NCBI GenBank assembly: GCA_025999115.1
Contig: BNWW01000028.1
Location: 1 to 29,773 of the forward strand
Origin: Bacteroidia bacterium
Lineage (GTDB): Bacteria; Bacteroidota; Bacteroidia; Bacteroidales; Azobacteroidaceae
Reading direction: 5' to 3'
Length of the DNA: 29,773 nucleotides
Notes under the pieces: model-generated
Databases searched by the model: none
The model's input: the letters and a program-made list of their open reading frames with translations, nothing else
What the model was told of the DNA's origin: nothing
Translations under genes and position numbers: made by a program
Shown here: positions 1 to 7,620 of the stretch, piece after piece
Position numbering within the stretch: position 1 is the first letter of the stretch
Layout: each line of letters opens with the position of its first letter

Positions 1-95
1 GAACACCTACGGAGTTCAGGGATGGAGGGGTATCGTCTTACCCCCAATCGCTTCGCTTCATTGGGGGTTATTCATATTCAAGCCCTTACGGGCTT
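1..95. repeat. Cluster of hairpins resembling a dispersed intergenic (REP-like) element
   Basis: Three successive hairpins are visible. At 1-17, GAAC-CC pairs with GG-GTTC around a TAC loop with one A:A mismatch. At 41-67, CCCCCAAT pairs with ATTGGGGG. At 80-95, AAGCCC pairs with GGGCTT around a TTAC loop. A further stem, GGGGTA (27-32) with TACCCC (39-44), would compete with the second hairpin. The third hairpin is followed by CTTTT, so it could also terminate a plus-strand transcript coming from outside the window. Similar hairpin strings between genes are common in Bacteroidota, but I cannot name a family. The element may extend upstream of base 1. The following 100 bases (96-195) show nothing I recognise. 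Confidence 0.5.
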
Positions 96-195
96 CTTTT
101 AACACAAATTAAGATGCGTTTGCCCTGTGTGTGCCTTACCGGATAAACCAATAAAGCACACAAATAAGAATCAAGTAATACGCGAAAACGCTTAA

Positions 196-3100
196 TCATT
201 CCCCAATTTCCGGCGCCGCCACCAATGGCGCTTTCTGAAAATTATCCACCCGGTCGCTCTGAATCTGCATATCGTCAAACAGAATGGCATCGGGCGTAAT
301 GGTCGTCATCAAATTGGAACTTATTGTGTTATAAATCAATTCTTTGTCTGAAACAGCGATGATTTTTTTGAAAATCTGCGCATCAATATTGTTGATTTCG
401 GCCGAACGGATGCGTTGTTCCGAACCGTCGCTCACATTTACTTTGTACAGCCAACTCGGATAATTTCCCGAACCGGCAACTTTGCGAACGATGTAGGCAT
501 AATCGTAACCTTCTTCCTTGGCGCGTTGCAAAAGTTTCTTTTTCAACTCGGCGTATGTTTTTGTTCTTGTATCCGAAAAGCGAACGACGCCGGTGTTGAG
601 GCTCGTACCTAATCTGGCGCTGAACAAGGCGTGCCCGTTGGAATGAGGCGTTTTCGGACTTGGCACGCGGTCGCTCAACAGATTCACCAAAATGCCTTTA
701 TCGACCAATGTCAGTTTTTCGTCCGGAATCACGCCTTGCGCATCCACCGGAGCATAACCGATTAGTTGTGCGCCCTTGTATTCTTGGGTGCCGGTCAGGT
801 CTTCGATGGTAATTTCGCGGGCGGTAATACGTTTGTTCATCATTTCTTCGATGCTGTTGCCTCCATACGAAAAGCCTTCGGTGGTGAGTGGCTTGCGTTC
901 GGCGATTAACGAAAGACTTCCGTCGAAGAAATTGCCGTAAAACGTGAAGGGAACCGCCAATTGTTCAAACAAAACGGGACCGGAATACGAATCCGTCATT
1001 TTAGGCGCCTGAATTTCTTCCATTAATTTTTCGGCCAATTGGCGACATTCTTTTTGGATGTCGGCCAAAGCGGGCAATTCATCGGGATGACTGTAAACGT
1101 GGTTGAAATTGTCGCCCAAATCTTCGCCTTCCTCATTTTTTCCGCTTACGCTGCCGCTGATATAAACAAACAACTGAGGATAAATTACTTCGCTGCCTTC
1201 AGTATTATAAAAATAAGCCTTGGCTTGTATCAATTGGATGGAAAAATTCGATTCCAGGATGCCCGGATAATCTTTGAAAACAGCGGAAGCCGATTTGGCA
1301 TATTCTTCGTATTTAGCAGGAGTGAAATCAATCGATTTCACCGGCAAATTCGTCAATTTTACGACCGGCGTTTTATCCCAATCGGGCAATTCCAAATCTT
1401 TGGACGGAATGTTCAATTGTTTGATGGTCGCCGTTTTTTGTTCGTAAGTTTCGGCGGCGCGTTTGTAAATCGCATCCAAATCTTTCCATATCGTGTTGCG
1501 GATGATTTTTTCGTTGTTATCCAACGTGGGCGAACCGTCATATCCGCCGCCACCGCTGGCCGTGCCTTCAAAATTTTCATCCGTACATTGATAATCGCCG
1601 ATTAAAAGGCGCGCATTGGAAGAACGACCCTGTCCTTTATGGGATGAGATCAAACTTCCGAACGAAGCCGAAACGCTCAATTGTTTGCTATCGCTAATCT
1701 GATAAGCAATGAAGAACGGCCGTTGCAAACCTTCTATTTTTAAATTATCCAAATTGCGACTTACTTCTTTGCGAATCGAATGAAAGATGATTTCGTCGGT
1801 GGAATTGGTCGAAATGGCATCCGTTGCTTGAGGCTTCGGCAACAAAATGGGTTGCGACTGGCTTTTCGGTTTCTTTTGTGTTTCGATGCGTTTTACCAAC
1901 AAAGCCGGCGCTACGCACGAAACGGGAACGCTACCCGATTCGGCTCCGCAAACACCGTTGAAAACAGCGCTCTTATCGCCGCAAGCCGAAATCTGCGAAA
2001 ACATCGCTAAAGGCGTTCCTACCATATCCACGCCACGTACCAATTCATTGGGACGGCCATCGACATAAATCCGGTAAACCACCAAAGGCGTTACGTTGAA
2101 CGAATTGGGCGAGTAGCGATTGGTATTCGTGAATCCGCCGGAAACTTCCTTGAAATAATACGCATATTGTTTGCCTTGCGATTTGGCTTCTTTTTTCAAT
2201 TTTTTAATCATTTCATCGTCGGATAAGCCTTGCGAAGTTTCGACCAGCATATTTGATTGGCGCGAAACCGGAGGATAGCCGATATTGGCGCGACCGTGTC
2301 CGTTGGAATGCAAAAATCCTTCGATGGGCGTGCGGCTCATCAGGAAATTTTTCAAAATACCGTTTTTGACCACTTCCACTCGTTGCGCTAGGATTCCTTC
2401 GTCGTCGAAATGATAATTTCCCACCAAAGGCGTTGTCTGGTAACGGTTGATGGTTGGGTCGAACGTAACGGATAAATGTTTCGGCAATACCAATTCGCCC
2501 ACTTTTTTCTTGAAAGTTTGTGCATCGTTTTCCTGTTTCAAACGCGCACCTTCGACGCGATGGCCGAAAATTTCATGGAAAAACACGCCCGAAGCCGCCG
2601 GGGAAAGGATAGCCGGGCCGGTAAACGATTCTACCACCGGCGCTTTGCGCAAGACTGATAAAGTGGCGCTGATTTCGCGGGCTGCTTTCAAAACTTCTTC
2701 GTCGGAAGGCAATTCGTCGATGGAATGGGACATCCACGATTTATATAAAGGCAAAAACATTCCGTCGTCGGCAACGGTATGCGCCGATAAAAACAGTTTG
2801 AAGCTGATTTCGTTTTGCGCCATTTCGCGACCTTCGGTATCCATAAAAATCGTGCGCGATAAAGTAGCGGAAATATAGGCCGTTCCATTTTGAATTTCAT
2901 CGTTTTCATCGAAAATTTTGGAATAGCGGCGCACTTTATCTTCCCATGCTTTCGGGTCGATGCGTAAATCGCTCCACGAAACCGGTTGTTCATAGTAATT
3001 TTCGATCTTTTCTTCGGAAAAATCGGGCGATTTATCTTCCTGTTCCACTTTCACAGCGAGGTTGGCTTTTACTTGTTCGTACGTTTGAATGCTTTCTTTA

Positions 3101-3510
3101 TATAATCCATCCAATTTTAGCCAAATCGAATTTTTCAAAGTCCGGTTGTTGGCTTCGTATGGAATGTAATTTCCGGTAACATTGATACCCGAAGCGCCGT
3201 AACCCGATTCGCGAATTTCGTGTGAATTGTCTAACTTGTAATCGCCCACGCGCATACCGGCTGTGAGGATACGGGACGGAGAATCCAACGTGGCTTCCGA
3301 TTGCAGACAGCCCAGATTAGCCGCCGCGCCGGTCGACCGGACTTCGTCCAAACGGATAAAGGTATAATACGCCGGAATGGTTTCCGTTTTCAACACTTCA
3401 AAATTCCGGTTCAATTCGTTTTTTATCGTATTGAAAACGGGATCTTGGGCGAAACTCACAAGTGTTGCAGCCAATAAAAATAGCCAGCAATTCATCAATC
3501 TTTTGTTCAT
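196..3510 (-). CDS. Secreted TldD/TldE-like fused metallopeptidase (two tandem PmbA/TldD domains)
   Basis: 1104 aa. Residues 1-21 form a signal peptide ending SFAQ, so the protein is predicted to be exported. Residues about 25-545 form a TldD-like domain with the zinc motif HEIFGH (312-317, HExxxH). A C-terminal CGAESGSVPVSC segment (521-532) matches the TldD region that supplies the Cys zinc ligand, probably Cys521. A Pro/Gln/Lys-rich linker (about 545-570) leads to a second copy (about 571-1104) that starts with similar sequence (IIFHSIRKEVSRNL versus VFNTIKNELNRNF). In this copy the HExxxH position reads FEQLAVPFTFYG, and the terminal Cys motif is missing. The family normally has single-domain subunits of about 450-540 aa, with TldD active and TldE inactive in a heterodimer. 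This gene looks like both subunits fused and secreted. The substrate is unknown. The start at 3510 is chosen because it opens the signal peptide. No convincing promoter is seen just upstream. Confidence 0.88.
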   Translation of the reverse strand: MNKRLMNCWLFLLAATLVSFAQDPVFNTIKNELNRNFEVLKTETIPAYYTFIRLDEVRSTGAAANLGCLQSEATLDSPSRILTAGMRVGDYKLDNSHEIRESGYGASGINVTGNYIPYEANNRTLKNSIWLKLDGLYKESIQTYEQVKANLAVKVEQEDKSPDFSEEKIENYYEQPVSWSDLRIDPKAWEDKVRRYSKIFDENDEIQNGTAYISATLSRTIFMDTEGREMAQNEISFKLFLSAHTVADDGMFLPLYKSWMSHSIDELPSDEEVLKAAREISATLSVLRKAPVVESFTGPAILSPAASGVFFHEIFGHRVEGARLKQENDAQTFKKKVGELVLPKHLSVTFDPTINRYQTTPLVGNYHFDDEGILAQRVEVVKNGILKNFLMSRTPIEGFLHSNGHGRANIGYPPVSRQSNMLVETSQGLSDDEMIKKLKKEAKSQGKQYAYYFKEVSGGFTNTNRYSPNSFNVTPLVVYRIYVDGRPNELVRGVDMVGTPLAMFSQISACGDKSAVFNGVCGAESGSVPVSCVAPALLVKRIETQKKPKSQSQPILLPKPQATDAISTNSTDEIIFHSIRKEVSRNLDNLKIEGLQRPFFIAYQISDSKQLSVSASFGSLISSHKGQGRSSNARLLIGDYQCTDENFEGTASGGGGYDGSPTLDNNEKIIRNTIWKDLDAIYKRAAETYEQKTATIKQLNIPSKDLELPDWDKTPVVKLTNLPVKSIDFTPAKYEEYAKSASAVFKDYPGILESNFSIQLIQAKAYFYNTEGSEVIYPQLFVYISGSVSGKNEEGEDLGDNFNHVYSHPDELPALADIQKECRQLAEKLMEEIQAPKMTDSYSGPVLFEQLAVPFTFYGNFFDGSLSLIAERKPLTTEGFSYGGNSIEEMMNKRITAREITIEDLTGTQEYKGAQLIGYAPVDAQGVIPDEKLTLVDKGILVNLLSDRVPSPKTPHSNGHALFSARLGTSLNTGVVRFSDTRTKTYAELKKKLLQRAKEEGYDYAYIVRKVAGSGNYPSWLYKVNVSDGSEQRIRSAEINNIDAQIFKKIIAVSDKELIYNTISSNLMTTITPDAILFDDMQIQSDRVDNFQKAPLVAAPEIGE

Positions 3511-3546
3511 ATTTTTTCAGATTTCAAATAAGGCACGAAAATAGTT

Positions 3547-3590
3547 AAAAAAACAATTGCTTCCGCTTCGTTGAGCGTTATATATTGTTA
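3547..3590 (-). terminator. Possible intrinsic terminator after the CYTH gene
   Basis: Read on the minus strand, AACAAT (3584-3589) can pair with ATTGTT (3552-3557) around an inner CGCT/AGCG stem. A run of Ts follows (the A tract at 3547-3553). The stem is short and AT-rich. It sits between the CYTH gene and the downstream TldD-like gene and would separate the two transcripts. Confidence 0.35.
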
Positions 3591-4045
3591 AAAGAATGAA
3601 TTGCCAAATAAGCGTTGTAGTATTTTTCGATGCCGGTAACTTCTTCGCCTAACCAATCCGGCCGATTAAAAGGTTCGTTTTCGGCCGAAAGTTCTAATTC
3701 GGCGATGATTAATCCTTCGTGATTTCCATGAAAAACATCTACTTCAAAAATATGATTTCCGACGGGAATGTAATGTCGTTCTTTGTCGATTTTTCCCGAA
3801 ACGGCCAATTCGAGCATCTTTTCTGCGTCTTCCAAAGGAACCGGATATTCAAATTCCACGTGGGAAAAACCGTTGGCGTTGCTTGCACCTTTAATGGTAA
3901 TGTATGCTTTTTCGCCTTTGGTGCGGATGCGAACGGTGCGTTCGGGATCGACCGAGAGATAGGCTTGAATAATTCGCTCTTTTTTCGTTGAAAAGGGAAG
4001 AAAATCGCCTTTGACTAAAAATTTTCGTTCGATTTCGATAGACAT
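3578..4045 (-). CDS. CYTH domain protein (triphosphate tunnel metalloenzyme family)
   Basis: 155 aa, a usual length for a stand-alone CYTH protein. The N-terminal ExExK signature is present as EIERK (residues 4-8) and is followed by alternating charged beta strands such as RTVRIRTKGEKAYITIKG and HVEFEYPVPLEDAEKML. This is the pattern of the eight-stranded tunnel that binds triphosphate and divalent metal. The family includes class IV adenylate cyclases, thiamine triphosphatases and inorganic tripolyphosphatases. In bacteria of this type a tripolyphosphatase-like activity is the most likely, but sequence alone does not decide. The start lies 6 nt after the stop of the DUF2027-Smr gene, so the two are probably cotranscribed. 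It is predicted cytoplasmic, with no signal or membrane segment. Confidence 0.85.
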   Translation of the reverse strand: MSIEIERKFLVKGDFLPFSTKKERIIQAYLSVDPERTVRIRTKGEKAYITIKGASNANGFSHVEFEYPVPLEDAEKMLELAVSGKIDKERHYIPVGNHIFEVDVFHGNHEGLIIAELELSAENEPFNRPDWLGEEVTGIEKYYNAYLAIHSFNNI

Positions 4046-4051
4046 AATTTG

Positions 4052-5104
4052 TTATTTAATCGTAACCATGGTTGCTCCGAAGCCGTATTCGCGGAAGGAA
4101 GCGTCTTGTACCACGCAATGTTTGTATTTTTGTTTCAATTCCGCAAGAACAGCTGTTCGCAACACGCCCTCGCCTTTTCCGTGGATAAAAACGATTTTTT
4201 GCCCTTTTTTCCGAATATTTTCGTCCATTGTCCGGCGAAAAACATCCAATTGATGATTCAATATTTCGGCATTGTTCATTTTGGCTGTTGTTTCCAATAA
4301 TTGGTTGATATGCAAATCGATTTCGATTAAATCGAGCTTTTTTTCTTGTTTGACCGGTTTCGGAAACGGTTTATCCGCTTTGGATTTCTGCATCATGGCT
4401 TCTTGTAAATCGATGGCCGAAATCAGCAGTTCGCGAGCGGGATTGTCGTTGGTAACTACCGGATAAATCAAGGCTTCATCTTCAAAAAAGTCGTTTTCGA
4501 GGAAACTGTGCAGTTTGTAGAATTTGGTGATATCCAAGCGGATTTCCACACTGTGAGCATTTTTCAACGAATAAGGTTTGTTTTTTTTGAAAGCGATGAA
4601 TTGGATGCAGATTTTTTCCAATTCGTTCAAATCGTTTTTTGTAAATTCTTCGATAAAAAGGCGCGTATTCGGTTCGATTATTTCGGATTTGTGACTGATC
4701 CACGCATTGTTTTGCCGGTTCATGTAATTAAAAAACAGGAAGTAATTGCTGTCGTTAATCAAAAAAGCTTCAAAATCGGTTTTTCCCAGATTTTTGATGT
4801 CGACCGGGAGATAAGCGAGATAAACGTTCAGCCGGTCGTTGCCTGAGATTTCCGTGATTTCGACGGGTGGAGAGGGCTTCGGTTTTTCGATTGCCGGTTG
4901 TGGAATTTCGCTCGATTCCATCGTCTTTTTCGGAATATTATTGACCGAAATATTTCGCTCGTCTACCACTACGCATTCCCGGATCAGGACGGGCGTTTCA
5001 AAACCGTCGTCCTCTTCCACGATTACAATTTCTTTATTTTGGAACCGGCGGACAATACCTCCACCCACCGCATTTAAAAACCTTACGCGATCGCCTGTTT
5101 GCAT
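4052..5104 (-). CDS. DUF2027 / Smr-domain protein
   Basis: 350 aa. The N-terminal segment (residues 1-50, starting MQTGDRVRFLNAVGGGIV) is the small beta-barrel typical of DUF2027. A Pro/Glu-rich linker (about 60-85) leads to a central beta-rich domain (about 90-225) of the kind shared by Bacteroidota homologues. A charged linker precedes a C-terminal Smr domain (about 255-350), recognised by EIDLHI and HGKGEGVLR, the two conserved Smr motifs. Smr domains in MutS2 and similar proteins are DNA or RNA endonucleases, so a nucleic-acid processing role is likely but its target is unknown. The start is 30 nt after the MarR gene stop and the CYTH gene follows 6 nt after its own stop, suggesting a marR-Smr-CYTH operon. 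Confidence 0.85.
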   Translation of the reverse strand: MQTGDRVRFLNAVGGGIVRRFQNKEIVIVEEDDGFETPVLIRECVVVDERNISVNNIPKKTMESSEIPQPAIEKPKPSPPVEITEISGNDRLNVYLAYLPVDIKNLGKTDFEAFLINDSNYFLFFNYMNRQNNAWISHKSEIIEPNTRLFIEEFTKNDLNELEKICIQFIAFKKNKPYSLKNAHSVEIRLDITKFYKLHSFLENDFFEDEALIYPVVTNDNPARELLISAIDLQEAMMQKSKADKPFPKPVKQEKKLDLIEIDLHINQLLETTAKMNNAEILNHQLDVFRRTMDENIRKKGQKIVFIHGKGEGVLRTAVLAELKQKYKHCVVQDASFREYGFGATMVTIK

Positions 5105-5134
5105 ATTGGAAAAATCTAAATATTCTAAAACTCG

Positions 5135-5599
5135 CTAATCGTTTGCGTTGAGTATATCAATCATCAACTGATTGAACCGCGGAAGATTTTTACCCAAAAT
5201 TTTGAAAAAATTAACATTGAGTTTTGTAACCGTAAAGACGGCTTCATTCATCAAATCTTTTCCCTGCTGGGTAAGGCAAATGGATTTTGCCCGCACATCG
5301 GTTGAATGTGTTTGTCGCAAGATGTAGCCTTTTGCCTCCAATACTTTGAGAAGTTGGGAAATTGTCATCGGATCTATTTTGGTATGTTGGGCAAGCAGCA
5401 CTTGGGAAATTTCCTTTTTGCTATGCAACGTGAGCCAATGAATACTTGCCAAAACGGCATACTGTATGTGAGAAAGATTGTAATATCTTTTCAATACTCT
5501 TTCATGTGTTAGTTCCCACAACTTTGAAACTTGCCACATTAAAAATCCCGTGTCTTCTTTAAGATTCACAATTTCAAATGGAGATTTTTCTTGTTCCAT
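5135..5599 (-). CDS. MarR family transcriptional regulator
   Basis: 154 aa, typical MarR length. An N-terminal helix leads to a winged helix-turn-helix (about residues 45-115) with the recognisable order SQVLLAQHTKIDPMTISQLL, LEAKGYILRQ, then a charged wing (STDVRAKSI) and LTQQGKDL, followed by a C-terminal dimerisation helix. MarR proteins are dimeric repressors that release DNA on binding small ligands, often phenolics or oxidants. It leads the likely marR-Smr-CYTH operon. The start at 5599 has an AAAGGAAT stretch just upstream. Upstream lie a good minus-strand promoter (5635-5666) and a perfect 18-bp palindrome (5671-5688), so autoregulation is likely. The ligand cannot be inferred. Confidence 0.88.
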   Translation of the reverse strand: MEQEKSPFEIVNLKEDTGFLMWQVSKLWELTHERVLKRYYNLSHIQYAVLASIHWLTLHSKKEISQVLLAQHTKIDPMTISQLLKVLEAKGYILRQTHSTDVRAKSICLTQQGKDLMNEAVFTVTKLNVNFFKILGKNLPRFNQLMIDILNAND

Positions 5600-5634
5600 T
5601 ATTCCTTTATTTTCTTCATTTCTATTCGATTGCG

Positions 5635-5666
5635 CAAAGATAAGATAATTTTGTTAAAAGTCCAAA
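5635..5666 (-). promoter_or_regulatory. Bacteroidota-type promoter of the marR operon
   Basis: On the minus strand the -7 box TATCTTTG (5635-5642) matches TAnnTTTG exactly, and a TTTG -33 box (5663-5666) lies 20 nt upstream. The spacing is that of the primary sigma factor of Bacteroidota. It lies 36 nt before the marR start. Confidence 0.7.
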
Positions 5667-5670
5667 AATA

Positions 5671-5688
5671 TTGTAAAATATTTTACAA
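5671..5688. promoter_or_regulatory. Candidate MarR operator: perfect 18-bp palindrome
   Basis: TTGTAAAATATTTTACAA is a perfect inverted repeat with two 9-nt half sites. Its near edge is 4 bp upstream of the -33 box of the marR promoter, so a bound dimer would compete with RNA polymerase. MarR proteins typically bind AT-rich palindromes of 16-20 bp next to their own promoter. It is about 220 bp from the plus-strand promoter at 5888-5918 and is unlikely to control that gene directly. Confidence 0.6.
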
Positions 5689-5795
5689 CAAATAGAAGAT
5701 TATATTTTGAGAAATTAGTTAAAATACGGTTTCCAAATCATATTTTTTGTGTTTCCCAATGCTTTGACGGTTCAATTTTTAGTGGAATGAATCGG

Positions 5796-5918
5796 AAAAC
5801 ACCACGTGGCATAAAATCCAAGTGATTGATTTTTAACGATTTGAAAATTGAGAGGCATCGAAAACACCACGTAAAATGCAAAAATGCTTGATGGGCAATT
5901 CCTTTTGTCTTAATTTTG
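5796..5918 (+). promoter_or_regulatory. Promoter module 1: paired CCAC boxes plus -33/-7 promoter
   Basis: Two identical boxes AAAACACCACGT lie at 5796-5807 and 5861-5872, with starts 65 bp apart. The -33 TTG is at 5888-5890 (27 nt after the start of box 2). After a 20-nt spacer comes TAATTTTG at 5911-5918, a perfect TAnnTTTG -7 box, 36 nt before the start codon at 5947. The same geometry recurs in front of three other genes (8226, 9986, 11798). The remainder of the 5600-5946 gap holds the marR promoter and operator; 5689-5795 shows nothing recognisable. Confidence 0.75.
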
Positions 5919-5946
5919 TGTTTCAGTTTTATGTAATATAATCATT

Positions 5947-7518
5947 ATGCAAAAAATACATTTTATATTTATCTGCTTTTGCAGTCTTTTTTGGGCTTGC
6001 ACACCGGTTTCTAAAAAACAGGCGGAAGAAATATTGCAGAATTTAATGGATAAAGACCTTCAAGGAGAAGAAATACCGGTAATTTTGGATATTTTGGATG
6101 CCAAAGATTATTTTACAACTTGGCATAAGCGTCCCCAAGCAGCTTTGTCGTGGTATTATTGCGGGCGGGTGTATTTGCAGCGGAATGAATATGATGCGGC
6201 GATGGCTTCTTTTAAGGAAGCTGAAACTTTGTCTGATAAAACGAATAATTATGAGTTGTTGGCTTCGATATATTATTATATGGGAGTGATGTATCAAAGT
6301 CAACTTTTAGATATACAAGCAATGGAAAAATTGCAATCGGCATTAAAAATTCTTAGAACTTATTCCATCCTATTTAAAAAAGAATTTGACTTGTATGATG
6401 CAATTGCTTTTTCGTATATTATTCAAAATCAAAATGACAGTGTTCTTTATTATTATACCGAATCATTGCAATTAGCAATAAATCAAGATGATACTATTAA
6501 ACAATCTATTGCAAATAGAAATATTGGTGCATTTTACATGATAGAAGAACAAGTAGATTCAGCGGTGTTATATTTACAAAAAAGTATTAGATTGAATAAA
6601 AATTTTGTAGCAACGTCTTATTTTAATTTAGCAAAAATATATTGTATGGAACAGAATAACGATTCGGTTCAACATTATGCCGGTTTAGCTCTCAAATTAG
6701 CCATACAAGAAAATAACAATGAACTTTGTAGTAGTTTGTACAAATTATTATTTCAAACGGAAGGAAAGTCCGGTAATTATGATAAGGCTATAAAGTATCA
6801 AAATTTATATACGCATTATTTGTCTGAAGTTTTAGTAGACAAGCAAAAAAATGATTTGTTAATTACCGAAACCAAATATAACTACGATCAAACCCAATTG
6901 CAAAATAAAAAACTAATCATCCAACGTCAATACATCGCCGGCAGTATTCTTTTTTTCTTATTGATTCTCATAGCGACCGGATTTTACGTCCAATGGAAAT
7001 ACAGCCGTCAAAAAGCGCATACCCTGGAATTGGAAAATGCCGCTTTGGAAGCCGAACACCAAATGCAATCATTAAAAAATCTGCGCAACGAAGTCCTTTC
7101 GCACATTGATATTTTGAAACAAATCGCTTTGTTGAGAGAAGATAAACAATTGAATGATAAAGGTTCCTATAAACATACTCCTTTGGAACGGATTCATGAT
7201 GTTGTTTACGGCAATCGAATCGGTTATGATTGGGATATGTTTTTCAAGTCGTTTCAATCCAGTGTTTTGTTTCGGGAAATATTCCTGCAAATTCATCAAA
7301 TGCCCGCTTTTGAGCAATTAGATAATGTCAATAAACAAATCTGCTATCTTGCTTGTCTCGATTTTTCCAATGCCGAAATGGGTATTTTGCTGGGTATTGC
7401 TTTGCGCGGCCTCGAACAACGTAAAACCAATATCCGTAAACAATTGAATATGCCGCCAAAAATGGATTTTAAACTGTTTTTTGGGGTGGATGGGAAGTAT
7501 GGGTGGAAAACAACTTAA
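5947..7518 (+). CDS. Transmembrane TPR sensor with C-terminal LuxR-type HTH, paralogue 1
   Basis: 523 aa. The N-terminus is a lipoprotein-like signal with Cys at residue 18 (LFWAC). Residues about 25-320 are TPR-like helical repeats, such as WYYCGRVYLQRNEYDAAMAS and LLASIYYYMGVMYQSQ. One membrane helix (about 329-350, AGSILFFLLILIATGFYV) is followed by a coiled coil (about 352-385) and a C-terminal HTH (about 458-503, DFSNAEMGILLGIALRGLEQ) resembling LuxR/GerE domains. The inferred layout is a periplasmic TPR sensor and a cytoplasmic DNA-binding end, a one-component regulator design common in Bacteroidota. Two paralogues follow (8377 and 10203). Its middle segment (about residues 117-300) differs from theirs while both ends are nearly identical to paralogue 2. 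Neither ligand nor target is known; the shared boxes upstream of each copy suggest auto- or cross-regulation. Confidence 0.82.
   Translation: MQKIHFIFICFCSLFWACTPVSKKQAEEILQNLMDKDLQGEEIPVILDILDAKDYFTTWHKRPQAALSWYYCGRVYLQRNEYDAAMASFKEAETLSDKTNNYELLASIYYYMGVMYQSQLLDIQAMEKLQSALKILRTYSILFKKEFDLYDAIAFSYIIQNQNDSVLYYYTESLQLAINQDDTIKQSIANRNIGAFYMIEEQVDSAVLYLQKSIRLNKNFVATSYFNLAKIYCMEQNNDSVQHYAGLALKLAIQENNNELCSSLYKLLFQTEGKSGNYDKAIKYQNLYTHYLSEVLVDKQKNDLLITETKYNYDQTQLQNKKLIIQRQYIAGSILFFLLILIATGFYVQWKYSRQKAHTLELENAALEAEHQMQSLKNLRNEVLSHIDILKQIALLREDKQLNDKGSYKHTPLERIHDVVYGNRIGYDWDMFFKSFQSSVLFREIFLQIHQMPAFEQLDNVNKQICYLACLDFSNAEMGILLGIALRGLEQRKTNIRKQLNMPPKMDFKLFFGVDGKYGWKTT
6247..6287 (+). repeat. 41-bp segment identical in all three regulator genes (copy 1)
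   Basis: The codons for NYELLASIYYYMGV are identical at the nucleotide level in paralogues 1 (6247-6287), 2 (8677-8717) and 3 (10500-10540), although paralogue 3 is clearly diverged just upstream. It lies at the junction where paralogue 2 switches from resembling paralogue 1 to resembling paralogue 3, so it is a likely crossover or gene-conversion tract. Confidence 0.75.
6862..7481 (+). repeat. Direct repeat block B, copy 1 (TM, coiled coil and HTH of regulator 1)
   Basis: About 620 bp recur at 9295-9914 (shift 2433 bp) with scattered, mostly silent differences. The block starts at the ITETKYNY codons just before the membrane helix and ends after FKLFF, after which the two C-termini are unrelated. 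Confidence 0.8.
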
Positions 7519-7620
7519 GCCCACTCAATTTTTTACCTACTTGACAACAAATAACGAAAAAATGTGTAATTTCGCATTTTAGTATTAACTGCCCAAAAGG
7601 ACATAAAAAGGCAAAGAAAT

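Larger units (their letters stand above)
5796..6294 (+). repeat. Direct repeat block A, copy 1 (promoter plus 5' third of regulator 1)
   Basis: This 499-bp stretch recurs at 8226-8724, shifted by exactly 2430 bp. By eye I find about five substitutions and no gaps. It covers both CCAC boxes, the promoter and the first 116 codons. Identity collapses abruptly after the shared MGVMY codons, marking a recombination boundary. Confidence 0.85.

Noticed and set aside
1039..1605. Long plus-strand open frame opposite the TldD-like gene
   Set aside because: It lies wholly antisense to a convincing protein-coding gene, has no start context or recognisable domain, and is rich in Phe/Ile/Arg as expected for a shadow frame.
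2447..2878. Plus-strand frames within the TldD-like gene
   Set aside because: They are antisense shadows of the conserved HExxxH region with no promoter and no family resemblance.
5796..5810. CACGTG within box 1 as a eukaryotic-type E-box or a simple palindromic operator
   Set aside because: The palindromic extension GGC is present only in box 1 of modules 1 and 2; the other boxes lack it, so the conserved unit is the directional 12-mer.
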